Source of the DNA: Blastochloris sulfoviridis
Lineage (GTDB): Bacteria > Pseudomonadota > Alphaproteobacteria > Rhizobiales > Xanthobacteraceae
Reading direction: 5' to 3'
Length of the DNA: 38,212 nt
NCBI RefSeq assembly: GCF_008630065.1
Contig: NZ_VWPL01000033.1
Coordinates: 1-38,212, forward strand
The notes beneath the pieces were generated by a model. It saw only the letters and a program-made list of their open reading frames with translations. It did no database searches and had not been told where the DNA came from. A program made the translations under genes and the position numbers. Shown here piece after piece: positions 13,420 to 22,388 of this stretch (position 1 is the stretch's first letter; every line of letters begins with the position of its first letter).

Positions 13420-15822
13420 ATGACGCATGATGTTACTTTTCCCGCCCGAGGGCCTGCCGGCAGCGGACTTGCCAGCAACGGACCTGCCGGCAACGGCTTG
13501 GCGCTGCGACCGAACGAGCTTCCGCCGTCGCGCAATTCCGCTCTGCTCTACGACCTCGGCCATGCTCCGGCTGAACCGGAGCAGCGTCTCGCCGCTGCCG
13601 ACGACCCAGGCGTGAACGCTGCTGAACAAGGCGCCGGCCCGCTTCAGGCGCGCCTGGCGGCGGCGATGACCGTCGCCCGCTATCACGGGGTCGACCTCGA
13701 TCTCAGCGGGTTCAAGCTCGATGTCACCGAGTCGGCGCCCGCTCCGCCGGTACTGGTGGACTGGTTTCGGCGGTCCGGGCTGTGGGCGCGCTGCGTCCGC
13801 CTGAGCTTCCGCCAGATGATGAAGATCGAATCCCAGGCGCCGGTCCTGCTGCTGCTCACGGACGGCGGCGCCGCCCTGGTGGTTGGCCGCAGCCGTGAGC
13901 ACGGCATGCTGCTGCTGCGCGATCCCTACGCGCCTGCCGGCGCGGCACCGGTGCCGGTGGCGGAACTCAGTCTCAAGCAGGTTTGGGATGGCACGACGCT
14001 GCTCGTGCGCGCCTCGCGAGAAGACAGCGAGGACGAAAAGCCGTTCGATCTCGCCACGCTCACCCGCCTCGTCTGGGGCGAGAAATCGATCATGCGCGAC
14101 GTGGCGATCGGCTCGGCCACCATCACCATTCTCGGCGTGCTCCCCGTGCTGATGATCATGACCACGCTGAATACCGTGGTGACGTATCGCAGCATGAATA
14201 CGCTCACGCTGATCGTCGTGATCATTTTGATCGCGCTCGTTTTCGAGATGCTCATCACCTGGTCGCGGCGGATGATGCTGGTCATCCTCGCCAATCGCCT
14301 CGACACCAGGCTGAACCTGGCGATCTTCGATCGGCTGATGACGCTGCCGCTCGATTTCTTCGAGCGCAACCAGGCGGGCGAGCTGTCCTACAAGGTGGGC
14401 CAGATCTACAAGGTCCGCGAGTTTCTCACCGGCCGGCTGATGACGACGTTCATCGACGTCGCCATGGTGGCGCTGCTGCTGCCGGTGCTGTTCTACATGG
14501 AGGCGGTGCTCGCCTGGACCGTGCTGGCGGCCGCCGGCTGCATCGTGCTGGTCATCGCGGCGTTCCTCAAGCCGCTCGCAAACATGACGGCCAAGCTCGT
14601 CCAGGCCGAATCCGACAAGGGTTCGATCCTGGTCGAAAGCATCTACGGCATCCGCACGGTGAAGTCGCTGTGCCTCGAATCCACCCGCGCCGCGGAATGG
14701 GATCAGCGTGTCGCCAAGCTCGGCGAGCTCAATCTCAAGATGGGCAAGCTCAGCAACTGGCCGATGGTGCTGGTGATGCCGTTCGAGAGATACACCGTGG
14801 CCGGCGTGCTGGCGCTCGGCGCCTATATCGCGCTGACCTCGGACAACCCGCTGTCGCTGGGCGGCCTGATCGGCTTCATGATGCTGGGCGGCCGGGTGGC
14901 GGGTCCGCTGGTCAATCTCGCCAAGCTGCTGCAGGACGTCCAGGAGGCGCGCGAAGCGCTCTCGCAGGTGGGGTGGGTTCTCAACCGCGAGACCGAGCGG
15001 CGCGCGCTGACCCACGGGCTGCGGCCGAGACTCGAAGGCGCGATCAGCTTCGAGGACGTGACCTTCAAATATGAAGGCGCCAAGACCCCGGCGCTGGACA
15101 GGATCAGCTTCGCCATCGAGTCGGGCACCATGCTCGGGCTGGTCGGCCGCTCGGGGTCGGGCAAGTCCACCATCACGCGGCTGCTGATGGGCATCAACCG
15201 CGACTATTCCGGCGCGGTGAAGATCGACGGCACCGATCTTCGCGAAATCAATCTGCGCCATCTGCGCCAGAGCTTCGGCGTGGTGCTGCAGGAGAACTTC
15301 CTGTTCCGCGGCACGGTGAAGGACAACATCCTCGCCGGCCGTCCCGGCCTCAGCTTCGAGGATGCGGTGCGCGCCGCCCGGCTCGCCGGCGCCGAGGAGT
15401 TCATCGAGCGCCTGCCGAAGGGCTACGAGACCTGGATCCAGGAAGGCTCGCCGAACCTGTCCGGCGGACAGCGCCAGCGGCTCGCCATCGCGCGCGCGCT
15501 GATCGTCGATCCCCGGCTGATGATCCTCGACGAGGCGACCTCCTCGCTCGATCCGGAGAGCGAGGCGGTGATCAACGCCAATCTTCAGCGCATGGCGCTC
15601 GGGCGCACGATGGTGATCGTCTCGCACCGCCTGTCGTCGCTGGTCGATTGCGACCTGACGCTCGTGCTCGACCGCGGCAAGGTCGTCGATCTCGGGCCGC
15701 ATCGCGACCTTGTCGAGCGCTGCGCCGTCTATCGCCGTCTTTGGCTGCAACAGACCTCCCAACCCGATGTCCAGGGAAGAACCCATGCCGCGCCGGCTCC
15801 GAAGCTCGCCCACAGGGGCTGA
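13420..15822 (+). CDS. Type I secretion ABC transporter with degenerate C39-like domain
   Basis: 800 residues from ATG 13420; a GTG at 13273 in the same frame would add 49, but that stretch is AT-richer and lacks a ribosome site. The N-terminal ~200 residues contain AAAMTVARYHGVDLDLSGF, which resembles a C39 peptidase but lacks the catalytic cysteine. This is a C39-like docking domain as found in exporters of large unprocessed substrates. Then come about six membrane helices (from LGVLPVLMIMTTLNTVV). The ATPase has Walker A GRSGSGKS (576-583), signature LSGGQ (680-684), Walker B LMILDEATS and a VSHR switch histidine. With the overlapping HlyD gene it forms the inner-membrane part of a type I system; the outer-membrane TolC is not in this window. 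The collagen-like protein upstream is the likely cargo. Confidence 0.9.
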   Translation: MTHDVTFPARGPAGSGLASNGPAGNGLALRPNELPPSRNSALLYDLGHAPAEPEQRLAAADDPGVNAAEQGAGPLQARLAAAMTVARYHGVDLDLSGFKLDVTESAPAPPVLVDWFRRSGLWARCVRLSFRQMMKIESQAPVLLLLTDGGAALVVGRSREHGMLLLRDPYAPAGAAPVPVAELSLKQVWDGTTLLVRASREDSEDEKPFDLATLTRLVWGEKSIMRDVAIGSATITILGVLPVLMIMTTLNTVVTYRSMNTLTLIVVIILIALVFEMLITWSRRMMLVILANRLDTRLNLAIFDRLMTLPLDFFERNQAGELSYKVGQIYKVREFLTGRLMTTFIDVAMVALLLPVLFYMEAVLAWTVLAAAGCIVLVIAAFLKPLANMTAKLVQAESDKGSILVESIYGIRTVKSLCLESTRAAEWDQRVAKLGELNLKMGKLSNWPMVLVMPFERYTVAGVLALGAYIALTSDNPLSLGGLIGFMMLGGRVAGPLVNLAKLLQDVQEAREALSQVGWVLNRETERRALTHGLRPRLEGAISFEDVTFKYEGAKTPALDRISFAIESGTMLGLVGRSGSGKSTITRLLMGINRDYSGAVKIDGTDLREINLRHLRQSFGVVLQENFLFRGTVKDNILAGRPGLSFEDAVRAARLAGAEEFIERLPKGYETWIQEGSPNLSGGQRQRLAIARALIVDPRLMILDEATSSLDPESEAVINANLQRMALGRTMVIVSHRLSSLVDCDLTLVLDRGKVVDLGPHRDLVERCAVYRRLWLQQTSQPDVQGRTHAAPAPKLAHRG

Positions 15823-17185
15823 CCCCGCCTTGGTGGAGGGGGGGCCTCTGCCGCTCGCCGTGCTCGAATTCGAGAGCCCGTCGGCGGCGATCATCGCCAA
15901 GCGGGTGCCGCCGCTGTCGCGCGCGATCAACTATCTGGTCTTCCTGCTTGTCGTCTCGCTGCTCGCCGCAAGCGGGCTGATCCAGGTCGACAAGATCGTG
16001 TCGTCCAGCGGCAAGCTGGTGGCCGATGCCCCCAACATCCTGCTTCAGCCGTTCGACCGGGCGATCGTCGAGAGCATCGAGGTGAAGAAGGGCGACATCG
16101 TCAGCAAGGGCCAGGTGGTCGCCCGCCTCAACCCGACCTTCAGCGCCGCCGACCACATCGCGATGAAGGACCAGGTCGATCTGCTCAGCGCCAAGGCGCT
16201 GCGCCTGCACGCGGAGACCGAGGGCACCATCTACGTGCCCGATCTGTCCAATCCGCATGCCGAACTGCAAGCGTCGATCTTCCGGCAGCGCTCGGGCGAG
16301 TATCAGCAAACGCTGCTGAACTTCGATCAGAAGATCAATCAGTTGAGAAGCCAGATCGCCGGCGACAATGCGCAGGCCGCCTATTATCGCGAGCGCCTCG
16401 GCCTGGCGGCGAAGATCGAGGGCATGCGCCAGAAGCTCCAGGATCTCCAGATCGGCAGCGTACTCAACACGCTGCTGGCCGCCGATGCCCGGCTGAACAT
16501 GGCCGGTTCGCTCTCGCAGGTGGAATCGGACGCCGTCCAGGCGGGCCGCAAGCTGGCGTCGCAGCAAGCCGAGCGCGAGACGTTCATCCAGCGCTGGAGC
16601 AGCGAGACCTCGCAGGAGCTCGCCGATGTGCGCCGCAAGCTGGTGCAGGCCCAGCAGGACTTTGCCAAGACCGCTCTTTACAACGAGCTCGTGGTGCTGA
16701 CGGCGCCGCGCGACGCGGTCGTGCTGTCGGTGGCCAAGATTTCCATCGGCTCGGTCGTCACCAGCGCTGAGCCGCTGATCCAGCTCGTGCCGCTGGACGC
16801 GCCCCTGTCGGTCGAGGCCAACATCTCCGGCGTCGACAGCGGCTATGTCCGGCCGGGCGACGAGGTGACGATCAAGTTCGATACGCTGCCCTACCTGCAA
16901 TATGGCAGCGCTCGCGGCGTGGTGCGCGCGATCAGCGCCGACAGTTTCAGCCCCGAGACCGCGCCTCAGGACGGCGGCTCGACGCTGCCGAACCGGCCGC
17001 AGACGCTGTTCTACAGAAGCGACATCACGATCGACGAATTGAAGCTGCACCACACGCCGCCGGGATTCCGCCTGATGCCAGGCATGCCGGTCGTCGCCGA
17101 CGTCAAGGTCGGCACGCGCTCCGTGCTCGCCTATTTCGTCGGCAAGATCCTTCCCGTCGCCTACGACAGCATGCATGAACCTTGA
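15785..17185 (+). CDS. HlyD-family membrane fusion (adaptor) protein
   Basis: 466 residues from ATG 15785, preceded by AGGGAAG. It overlaps the transporter gene by 38 bases. A short cytosolic N-terminus precedes one membrane helix (INYLVFLLVVSLLAAS, about residues 48-64). Next are a biotinyl-lipoyl-like half-motif (IVESIEVKKGDIVSKGQVVA), long alpha-helical hairpin segments rich in Gln/Glu/Ala, and the second half-domain (LTAPRDAVVLSV..IGSVV). A C-terminal beta-barrel follows (VEANISGVDSGYVRPGDEV). This is the periplasmic adaptor that links a type I ABC transporter to TolC. Length and order are normal. Confidence 0.92.
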   Translation: MPRRLRSSPTGADPALVEGGPLPLAVLEFESPSAAIIAKRVPPLSRAINYLVFLLVVSLLAASGLIQVDKIVSSSGKLVADAPNILLQPFDRAIVESIEVKKGDIVSKGQVVARLNPTFSAADHIAMKDQVDLLSAKALRLHAETEGTIYVPDLSNPHAELQASIFRQRSGEYQQTLLNFDQKINQLRSQIAGDNAQAAYYRERLGLAAKIEGMRQKLQDLQIGSVLNTLLAADARLNMAGSLSQVESDAVQAGRKLASQQAERETFIQRWSSETSQELADVRRKLVQAQQDFAKTALYNELVVLTAPRDAVVLSVAKISIGSVVTSAEPLIQLVPLDAPLSVEANISGVDSGYVRPGDEVTIKFDTLPYLQYGSARGVVRAISADSFSPETAPQDGGSTLPNRPQTLFYRSDITIDELKLHHTPPGFRLMPGMPVVADVKVGTRSVLAYFVGKILPVAYDSMHEP

Positions 17186-19028
17186 GCCGCCAGCGATGAT
17201 CAGCTTCAACCTCCTCAAGCCGTTCGGGCGATTTTCGTCGGGTTCTCCGAACCGGGTGCGGGCACGGGCCGAGCGCTTGTCGGAAACCGCGCCGGAGCGT
17301 GCGCTCGCTCTGTTCGCGGCGGCGGCCGAGGCCGGCGACATGGAGGCCGCCTTCATCGTCGGCGAGCGCTTTCTCGAAGGCAAGGGCGCGCCGCGCCAGC
17401 CGTTCGAGGCGGCGCGCTGGTTCTACCGCGCGGCCGAGGCCGGGCATGTGCGTGCCCAGTGCCGCCTCGCCCAGCTTCACCTCTTCGGCCTGCCGAAGGC
17501 CGCCGTCGGGCCGAACGCAAAGCTGTTCCACGCAGTCGAACTGACAGGCGCCGATCATGCCGCGGCCCTGCCGTGGGCGCAGCGTGCGGCGGAAGCGGGT
17601 GCGGCGGATGCTCAGGCGTTGCTCGCCTATATTCTCACGTCGGGGCCGGAAGACGTGCGCGATCCCGATGCGGCGATCGAGTGGTACCGCAAATCCGCCA
17701 TGCAGGATTGCCCGCAAGGACGGTTCGGCTACGCCGTCGCCTTGCTGATGAACGCGGACACCGCCGAACAGACGTCCGCCGCGCTCTATCACATCGTGCG
17801 CGCCGCGGATGCCGGCTTTCCCGCTGCGCATTACCTGCTTGGCGTGAGCGCCGAGCGCGGAGTTGGCGCGGTGCTGGACGAGACGGAGGCGCGGCGCCAC
17901 TACACCGTCGCGGCCGAGGCCGGGCTTTCACACGCGCAGACGCGCCTCGGCCTGATGCTGATCGACGGCCGCGGCGGACCGGCCGACCTGTTGAATGGCG
18001 AAAGCTGGCTGCGCCGTGCCGCCATCGGCGGCGATTCGGAGGCGGCGGCGCGGCTCGGCGACATCTATGCCCGCGGCGGTGCCCTGCCGCCGAACTATGC
18101 CGAGGCGGCGCATTGGTTCCGCACGGCGGCCGAGCGTGGACACAAGGCCGCCGCGCGCGCGCTCGGCATGCTCCACCTCACCGGCGCCGGCGTCGCCCGC
18201 GATCCGGACGAGGCCGCGACCTGGTTCCAGCAGGCGGCCGAGGCCGGCGATTGCGATGCGCAGGCCAATCTCGCGGCACTCCTGCAGGGAGGGGCGGTTT
18301 CCGCCTTCGCGCAGGACCCGCCGCCCGTCCATGACTGGTTCGAGCGCGCCGCCGAGCAGGGCGACCTTGTCGGCGCATTCAACTTCGCGGTCTGCCTCGC
18401 GGAGGGTGTGGGCGTGCCGCGCGATGACGTGCGCGCCGCCTTCTGGCTCAAGCGCGCCGCCGAAGGCGTGGTGAACGCGCAATACTGGTACGGCCGCATG
18501 CTCGCCGAAGGCCGCGGCGTTGCCAGGGACGACGGCGAGGCCGCCGCGTGGTTCGCCCGCGCCGCCGAGGCAGGCATGCCGGACGCGCAGGTTGCCATCG
18601 CCGAGTGTCATATCGCCGGCCGCGGCGTGCCGCGCGATCATCGCCTGGCACAATCCTGGCTCGCGCGCGCGGCGTCTGCCGAGCACGCAGGCGCAATGGT
18701 CGCGCTCGGAATGATGCTCGGCGGCGGACACGATATCGAACCCGATCAACGGGACGCGCGACGCTGGTTCGCACGGGCCGCCGAGCACGGTCATCCGCTC
18801 GGCGCCCTCATGCTTGCGCGCCACGCCTGGCGCGGCATCGGCGGGCCGCAGGATATCGAAGCCGCCCGCCACTGGTATGAGCACGCCGTGTCGCTCGGCG
18901 CGCCCGAGGCGTCGGCAGAGCTTGCGCTGTTCGAGAAGGTGTTGGCGGACGCGGGAACGAAGGCCGACATCGACATAACGCTTCACCCGGCGAGCTCGGA
19001 TGCGCCCTCTGCGCGGGTCGGGATGTGA
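17175..19028 (+). CDS. Sel1-repeat (TPR-like) protein of the secretion operon
   Basis: 617 residues. It starts within the last 11 bases of the HlyD gene, so it is co-translated; an internal ATG at 17196 is an alternative. More than twelve Sel1-like units of about 36 residues, with the pattern A..WF.RAAE.G...A...L...Y..G.GV..D, form a solenoid for protein-protein contact. There is no signal peptide or membrane helix, so it is probably cytosolic. As the last gene after ABC and HlyD, it may recruit or hold the collagen-like substrate or the glycosyltransferase (inference). Confidence 0.88.
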   Translation: MNLEPPAMISFNLLKPFGRFSSGSPNRVRARAERLSETAPERALALFAAAAEAGDMEAAFIVGERFLEGKGAPRQPFEAARWFYRAAEAGHVRAQCRLAQLHLFGLPKAAVGPNAKLFHAVELTGADHAAALPWAQRAAEAGAADAQALLAYILTSGPEDVRDPDAAIEWYRKSAMQDCPQGRFGYAVALLMNADTAEQTSAALYHIVRAADAGFPAAHYLLGVSAERGVGAVLDETEARRHYTVAAEAGLSHAQTRLGLMLIDGRGGPADLLNGESWLRRAAIGGDSEAAARLGDIYARGGALPPNYAEAAHWFRTAAERGHKAAARALGMLHLTGAGVARDPDEAATWFQQAAEAGDCDAQANLAALLQGGAVSAFAQDPPPVHDWFERAAEQGDLVGAFNFAVCLAEGVGVPRDDVRAAFWLKRAAEGVVNAQYWYGRMLAEGRGVARDDGEAAAWFARAAEAGMPDAQVAIAECHIAGRGVPRDHRLAQSWLARAASAEHAGAMVALGMMLGGGHDIEPDQRDARRWFARAAEHGHPLGALMLARHAWRGIGGPQDIEAARHWYEHAVSLGAPEASAELALFEKVLADAGTKADIDITLHPASSDAPSARVGM

Positions 19029-19098
19029 GGACGGCGACGAGCCGCACGCGCAGCGGCATTGCAGGGATTGGACGATGCGTATGACAGGGGCTCAAGCA

Positions 19099-19283
19099 TT
19101 GAGTTGTCGCAGTCTCTTTCGCAAAACCTGTTCCCACTTTTGCGGAGACTGCTCCGCGCTATTGAGTTGTCGCAGTCTCTTCCGCAAAATCGGTTCCCAC
19201 TTTTGCGGAGACTGCTTCGCGCTATTGAGTTGTCGCAGTCTCTTCCGCAAAACCGGTTCCCACTTTTGCGGAGACTGCTTTGG
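19099..19283. repeat. Three tandem 63-bp hairpin units
   Basis: Units begin at 19099, 19162 and 19225 with TTGAGTTGTCGCAGTCTC. Inside each, GCAGTCTCTTCCGCAAAA pairs with TTTTGCGGAGACTGC across CCGGTTCCCAC, giving a strong stem with a small bulge. They lie between convergent genes (Sel1 and zincin) and may terminate both transcripts. The core resembles a dispersed Hyphomicrobiales repeat (GGTTCCCACTTTTGCGG) that I recall seeing often. Confidence 0.85.
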
Positions 19284-19296
19284 GTCCGCTGACGCC

Positions 19297-20163
19297 TCAC
19301 GGGCCGGCGAGAAGGCTCCGTATTCGCACCGGCAATTGGCCGGGCGCGTTCAGCTCCGCGCAGCTCTTCTTCCAGTTGGAGAGGTAGCTGCGCAGGGAAA
19401 GGCCGCTTCGCCCCGGCCAGCGGTTCAGCGCGCCCATGTCCGCGACCGTGGCCGCATCGTCCTCGAACAGGCTGAGCATCGCCGGCACCGCGCCGCGCGC
19501 GACATCGATGCCGCCGCGCTTGGCGAACACCGCCTTCTGCGACTTGAACCAAGCCCCGAAGCCATCTTCGATGCCCTGGTCCTGCCCGAACTTGCGGTGA
19601 CCGGCCAAAATGGTCTCGCGGTAGGTGCGGATGGAGCCGGCATAGGCGGCGTCGTTGGGGAATGGCGGCGCACGCTCCCACTCGTCCGCCAGGCGCGCCA
19701 GCCCGCGCAGCGAGAACGCCTCGACCAGCGCTTCCTCGATCCAGCGGCACGGATTGAGCGGGATGGAGTCCGCCTGCCAGCTGTTGCAGAGCACATGCCC
19801 CAGCTCGTGCCCGAACTGGTAGGCGAGATTGCACCAGTCCCGGGTGCCGACGATGACGATGATCCAGGCCGTTGTCGGCAGGTCGGTCTGGAGCCAGATC
19901 GCCGGGTTGGTGTCCGCCTTGTCGTCGACGCGAAGCTTCTCGGGCTGACGGTCGGACAGAAGCGGAACGCCCGCCAGGCAGGCCGCGCGCATCCGCTCGA
20001 TCACGGCGGCGGCATCTCTCGGTGCCGACCCGCCCCAGTTGCCTCCAAGTTCGAGAGGGGCGGTGAGCAACGTCATCTTCGGAGAGATGGCGCGTGCCGC
20101 AGCCGTTTTCAACGCCAGCAGCGCGCCGGCCCCGAGCAGCGACATGAAGCTGCGCCGTTTCAT
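19297..20163 (-). CDS. Exported zincin-like metallopeptidase
   Basis: 288 residues. The N-terminus MKRRSFMSLLGAGALLALK, followed by AISP, is a Tat- or Sec-type signal (twin arginine, RRSFM). The motif FGHELGHVLCNSW gives a zinc-binding HExxH. A glutamate-rich helix follows, RWIEEALVEAFSL, which could supply the third ligand and is typical of gluzincin-like folds. The rest (RPYxET-like helices, WPGRSGLSLRSYLSNWKK) matches no family I can name. It probably acts in the periplasm or outside the cell. It sits on the opposite strand between the exporter genes and the collagen-type glycosyltransferase, so processing of the collagen-like protein is possible but unproven. Confidence 0.7.
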   Translation of the reverse strand: MKRRSFMSLLGAGALLALKTAAARAISPKMTLLTAPLELGGNWGGSAPRDAAAVIERMRAACLAGVPLLSDRQPEKLRVDDKADTNPAIWLQTDLPTTAWIIVIVGTRDWCNLAYQFGHELGHVLCNSWQADSIPLNPCRWIEEALVEAFSLRGLARLADEWERAPPFPNDAAYAGSIRTYRETILAGHRKFGQDQGIEDGFGAWFKSQKAVFAKRGGIDVARGAVPAMLSLFEDDAATVADMGALNRWPGRSGLSLRSYLSNWKKSCAELNAPGQLPVRIRSLLAGP

Positions 20164-20228
20164 GACCGGCTGTCGAGGGTCATGGTCCCCATCCTGTCCG
20201 CGTCCGCTTGTCGCCGACGCATCAACAC

Positions 20229-22268
20229 ATGGACATTCTGAAACACATGGATACGCCGATGAACGCGTCCGGACAGATTATTTGCCTGAACATGATCGTC
20301 AAGAACGAGGCGTCGGTCATTCGCCGGTGTCTCGACAGCGTGCGGCCGATCATCAACCGATGGGTCATCGTCGACACCGGCTCCACCGACGGCACGCAGG
20401 ATATCATACGCGAGCATCTGCGCGACCTGCCGGGCGAACTGCATGAGCGGCCCTGGCGGAACTTCGCCCACAACCGCACCGAAGCCCTGGAGCTGGCCCG
20501 CGGACAGTGTGATTACGCGCTGATCATCGACGCCGACGATACGCTGGAGATCGAGCCGGGCACCGTGCTGCCGTTCCTGACCGCCGACTCCTACATGATG
20601 GAGATCCGCATCAGCACCGTCGCCTATCGCCGGCCGCAATTGGTGCGCGCCGCGTGTGGGTGGCGCTATGAAGGCGTGCTGCACGAATTCCTCACCTGCG
20701 AGGTGGCCGGCCCGCCAGGACTGCTCACGGGGATGCTCATGCGGAGCAATCCAGACGGCGCGCGCCGGCAGGATCCGCGGACGTATCAGCGCGACGCTGC
20801 CGTGCTCGAGGAGGCGCTGCGGACCGAGACCGACCCGTTCCTGATCACGCGCTACCGCTTCTATCTGGCGCAGAGCTATCGCGACTGCCGCGCGCTGGAC
20901 AAGGCGCTAGAGAATTATCTGATCCGGGCCGGGCTTGGATACTGGCAGGAGGAGGTGTTCATCAGCCTCTACTGTGCCGCTCAGCTGAAGGAGCAGCTCG
21001 GTCATTCCGATCAGGACGTCATCGACGCCTATCGCCGCGCGGCGAACGCGCAGCCGACGCGGGCCGAGGCCCTTTACAAGGCCAGCCGGTTCTGCCGCTT
21101 CAGGGGTCTCTTCGAGGATGGCTACGACCTCGCCAAGCGTGGACTGGCGATCGAGATGCCGGCCGACGGGCTGTTTGTCGAACCCTGGGTCTACGACATC
21201 GGCCTGCTGGATGAGCTTGCGCTCAACGCCTATTGGTCCGGGCGCTATCGGGATTCCCTCGATGCGAGCCTGAAGCTGCTCGCGACCGGCAAGCTCGCGG
21301 CCACTGATATGCCGCGCGTGGTCGAAAACGCGCGGTTCGCGAGCGCGAAGTTGCCGCGCGATGCAAGCCTGGGATCGCTGGGCACCGAGAGCTTGGCCGA
21401 GCAGCATGCCTTGCGCCCGCCGCGGCCGCTCCGCTCGCGACTGAACGGCACGCCCCGCGTGCTGGTGTCGATCATCGCCGGACAGGACGAGGACTCCCTG
21501 CCGCTCTATCTCCAGTGCATCGAGGCGCTCGATTATCCGAAGTCCTCGATCGTGCTGAGCGTCCTCACCTTCGGCAGCACGGACGCAATCGAGCGGCGGC
21601 TGCACGATTGGGCGGGCCGCATCAAGGACCAGTACGCCGGCGTGGAGTTCGACGCCGGGGATGCGGGCGGGCGTGTCAAACCGTTCATCCTGCATGAACG
21701 GACGTCGTCGACGCCCCGCAGTCCCGGCCACTGGCGCAAGGCCAGTTTCAGCCGTGCCCAGGCGCACGGGTGCGATTTCTGTTTTGTCGCCGACGCCGAC
21801 ACCTTGATGCGTCCTTGCACGCTGCGCGAACTGGTGGCGCTCAACCTACCAATCGTCGCGCCATTCCTGCGCGCCGTGAGCCCGGACGATCCCTATTCGA
21901 ACTACCATGCCGAGATCGACGCAAATGGCTATTTCGAAAATTGCGACCAGTATTCATGGGTCCTCAACCGCCGGGTCCGCGGGGTGCTGGAGATGCCGGT
22001 TGTCAATGGCAGCTACCTTGTCCGCGCCGACGTGATGGAGGATCTCGCCTTCGAGGACGGAACCGCCCGGCTCGAATACGTGGTCCTTGCCGAAAGCGCC
22101 CGCAAGCGTAGCATTCCTCAGTATCTGGACAACCGGCAGGTCTATGGCTACGTCCTTTCCGGAAAGCGTTCGGCGGCTCCAAGCATCGAGAAACTGAAAG
22201 ACCTGTTTGAGTCTGAAATGCCGAACGAGTCTGGAAATGAATATCTCAACATACGGATCGCAGGTTAG
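20229..22268 (+). CDS. Two-domain glycosyltransferase: GT2 plus collagen-galactosyltransferase-like domain
   Basis: 679 residues from ATG 20229; a TTG at 20208 is possible and no clear ribosome site is seen. Residues about 10-200 are a GT2 domain (CLNMIVKNEASVIRRCLDS, VDTGSTDGT, DxD in IIDADDTLEI). Residues about 200-390 are helical, TPR-like. Residues about 407-679 follow the pattern of the N-terminal domain of animal procollagen galactosyltransferase (COLGALT). Matching points are PRVLVSI, LxxCIEALDYPKS, FVADADTL, LPIVAPFL, DPYSNYHAEI, MPVVNGSYLVRADV and NRQVYGYVL. This alignment is from memory. There is no signal peptide, so it is predicted to act in the cytosol before export. With a Thr-rich collagen and its exporter upstream, O-glycosylation of GAT triplets is the natural hypothesis. 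Confidence 0.82.
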   Translation: MDILKHMDTPMNASGQIICLNMIVKNEASVIRRCLDSVRPIINRWVIVDTGSTDGTQDIIREHLRDLPGELHERPWRNFAHNRTEALELARGQCDYALIIDADDTLEIEPGTVLPFLTADSYMMEIRISTVAYRRPQLVRAACGWRYEGVLHEFLTCEVAGPPGLLTGMLMRSNPDGARRQDPRTYQRDAAVLEEALRTETDPFLITRYRFYLAQSYRDCRALDKALENYLIRAGLGYWQEEVFISLYCAAQLKEQLGHSDQDVIDAYRRAANAQPTRAEALYKASRFCRFRGLFEDGYDLAKRGLAIEMPADGLFVEPWVYDIGLLDELALNAYWSGRYRDSLDASLKLLATGKLAATDMPRVVENARFASAKLPRDASLGSLGTESLAEQHALRPPRPLRSRLNGTPRVLVSIIAGQDEDSLPLYLQCIEALDYPKSSIVLSVLTFGSTDAIERRLHDWAGRIKDQYAGVEFDAGDAGGRVKPFILHERTSSTPRSPGHWRKASFSRAQAHGCDFCFVADADTLMRPCTLRELVALNLPIVAPFLRAVSPDDPYSNYHAEIDANGYFENCDQYSWVLNRRVRGVLEMPVVNGSYLVRADVMEDLAFEDGTARLEYVVLAESARKRSIPQYLDNRQVYGYVLSGKRSAAPSIEKLKDLFESEMPNESGNEYLNIRIAG

Positions 22269-22321
22269 GAGCCACCCAGAAAAAATATTTGTGTCATGGG
22301 CTTGCAGCGGTGACGAAGCAT

Positions 22322-22348
22322 GGTCCGGATCATGAAGAGTTCCGGACC
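22322..22348. terminator. Hairpin between convergent genes
   Basis: GGTCCGGA (22322-22329) pairs perfectly with TCCGGACC (22341-22348) across an 11-base loop. It lies between the ends of the glycosyltransferase (plus) and the debranching-enzyme gene (minus). No T-run is present, so terminator function is moderately likely. Confidence 0.5.
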
Positions 22349-22388
22349 AGCCTGCCCGAGGCAGCCAGCGGGAGATCTGCGGCCGACG

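Noticed and set aside
13288-15930. 880-codon antisense frame over the ABC transporter
   Set aside because: A shadow of the transporter gene in GC-rich DNA; its composition is typical of antisense frames and it lacks motifs.
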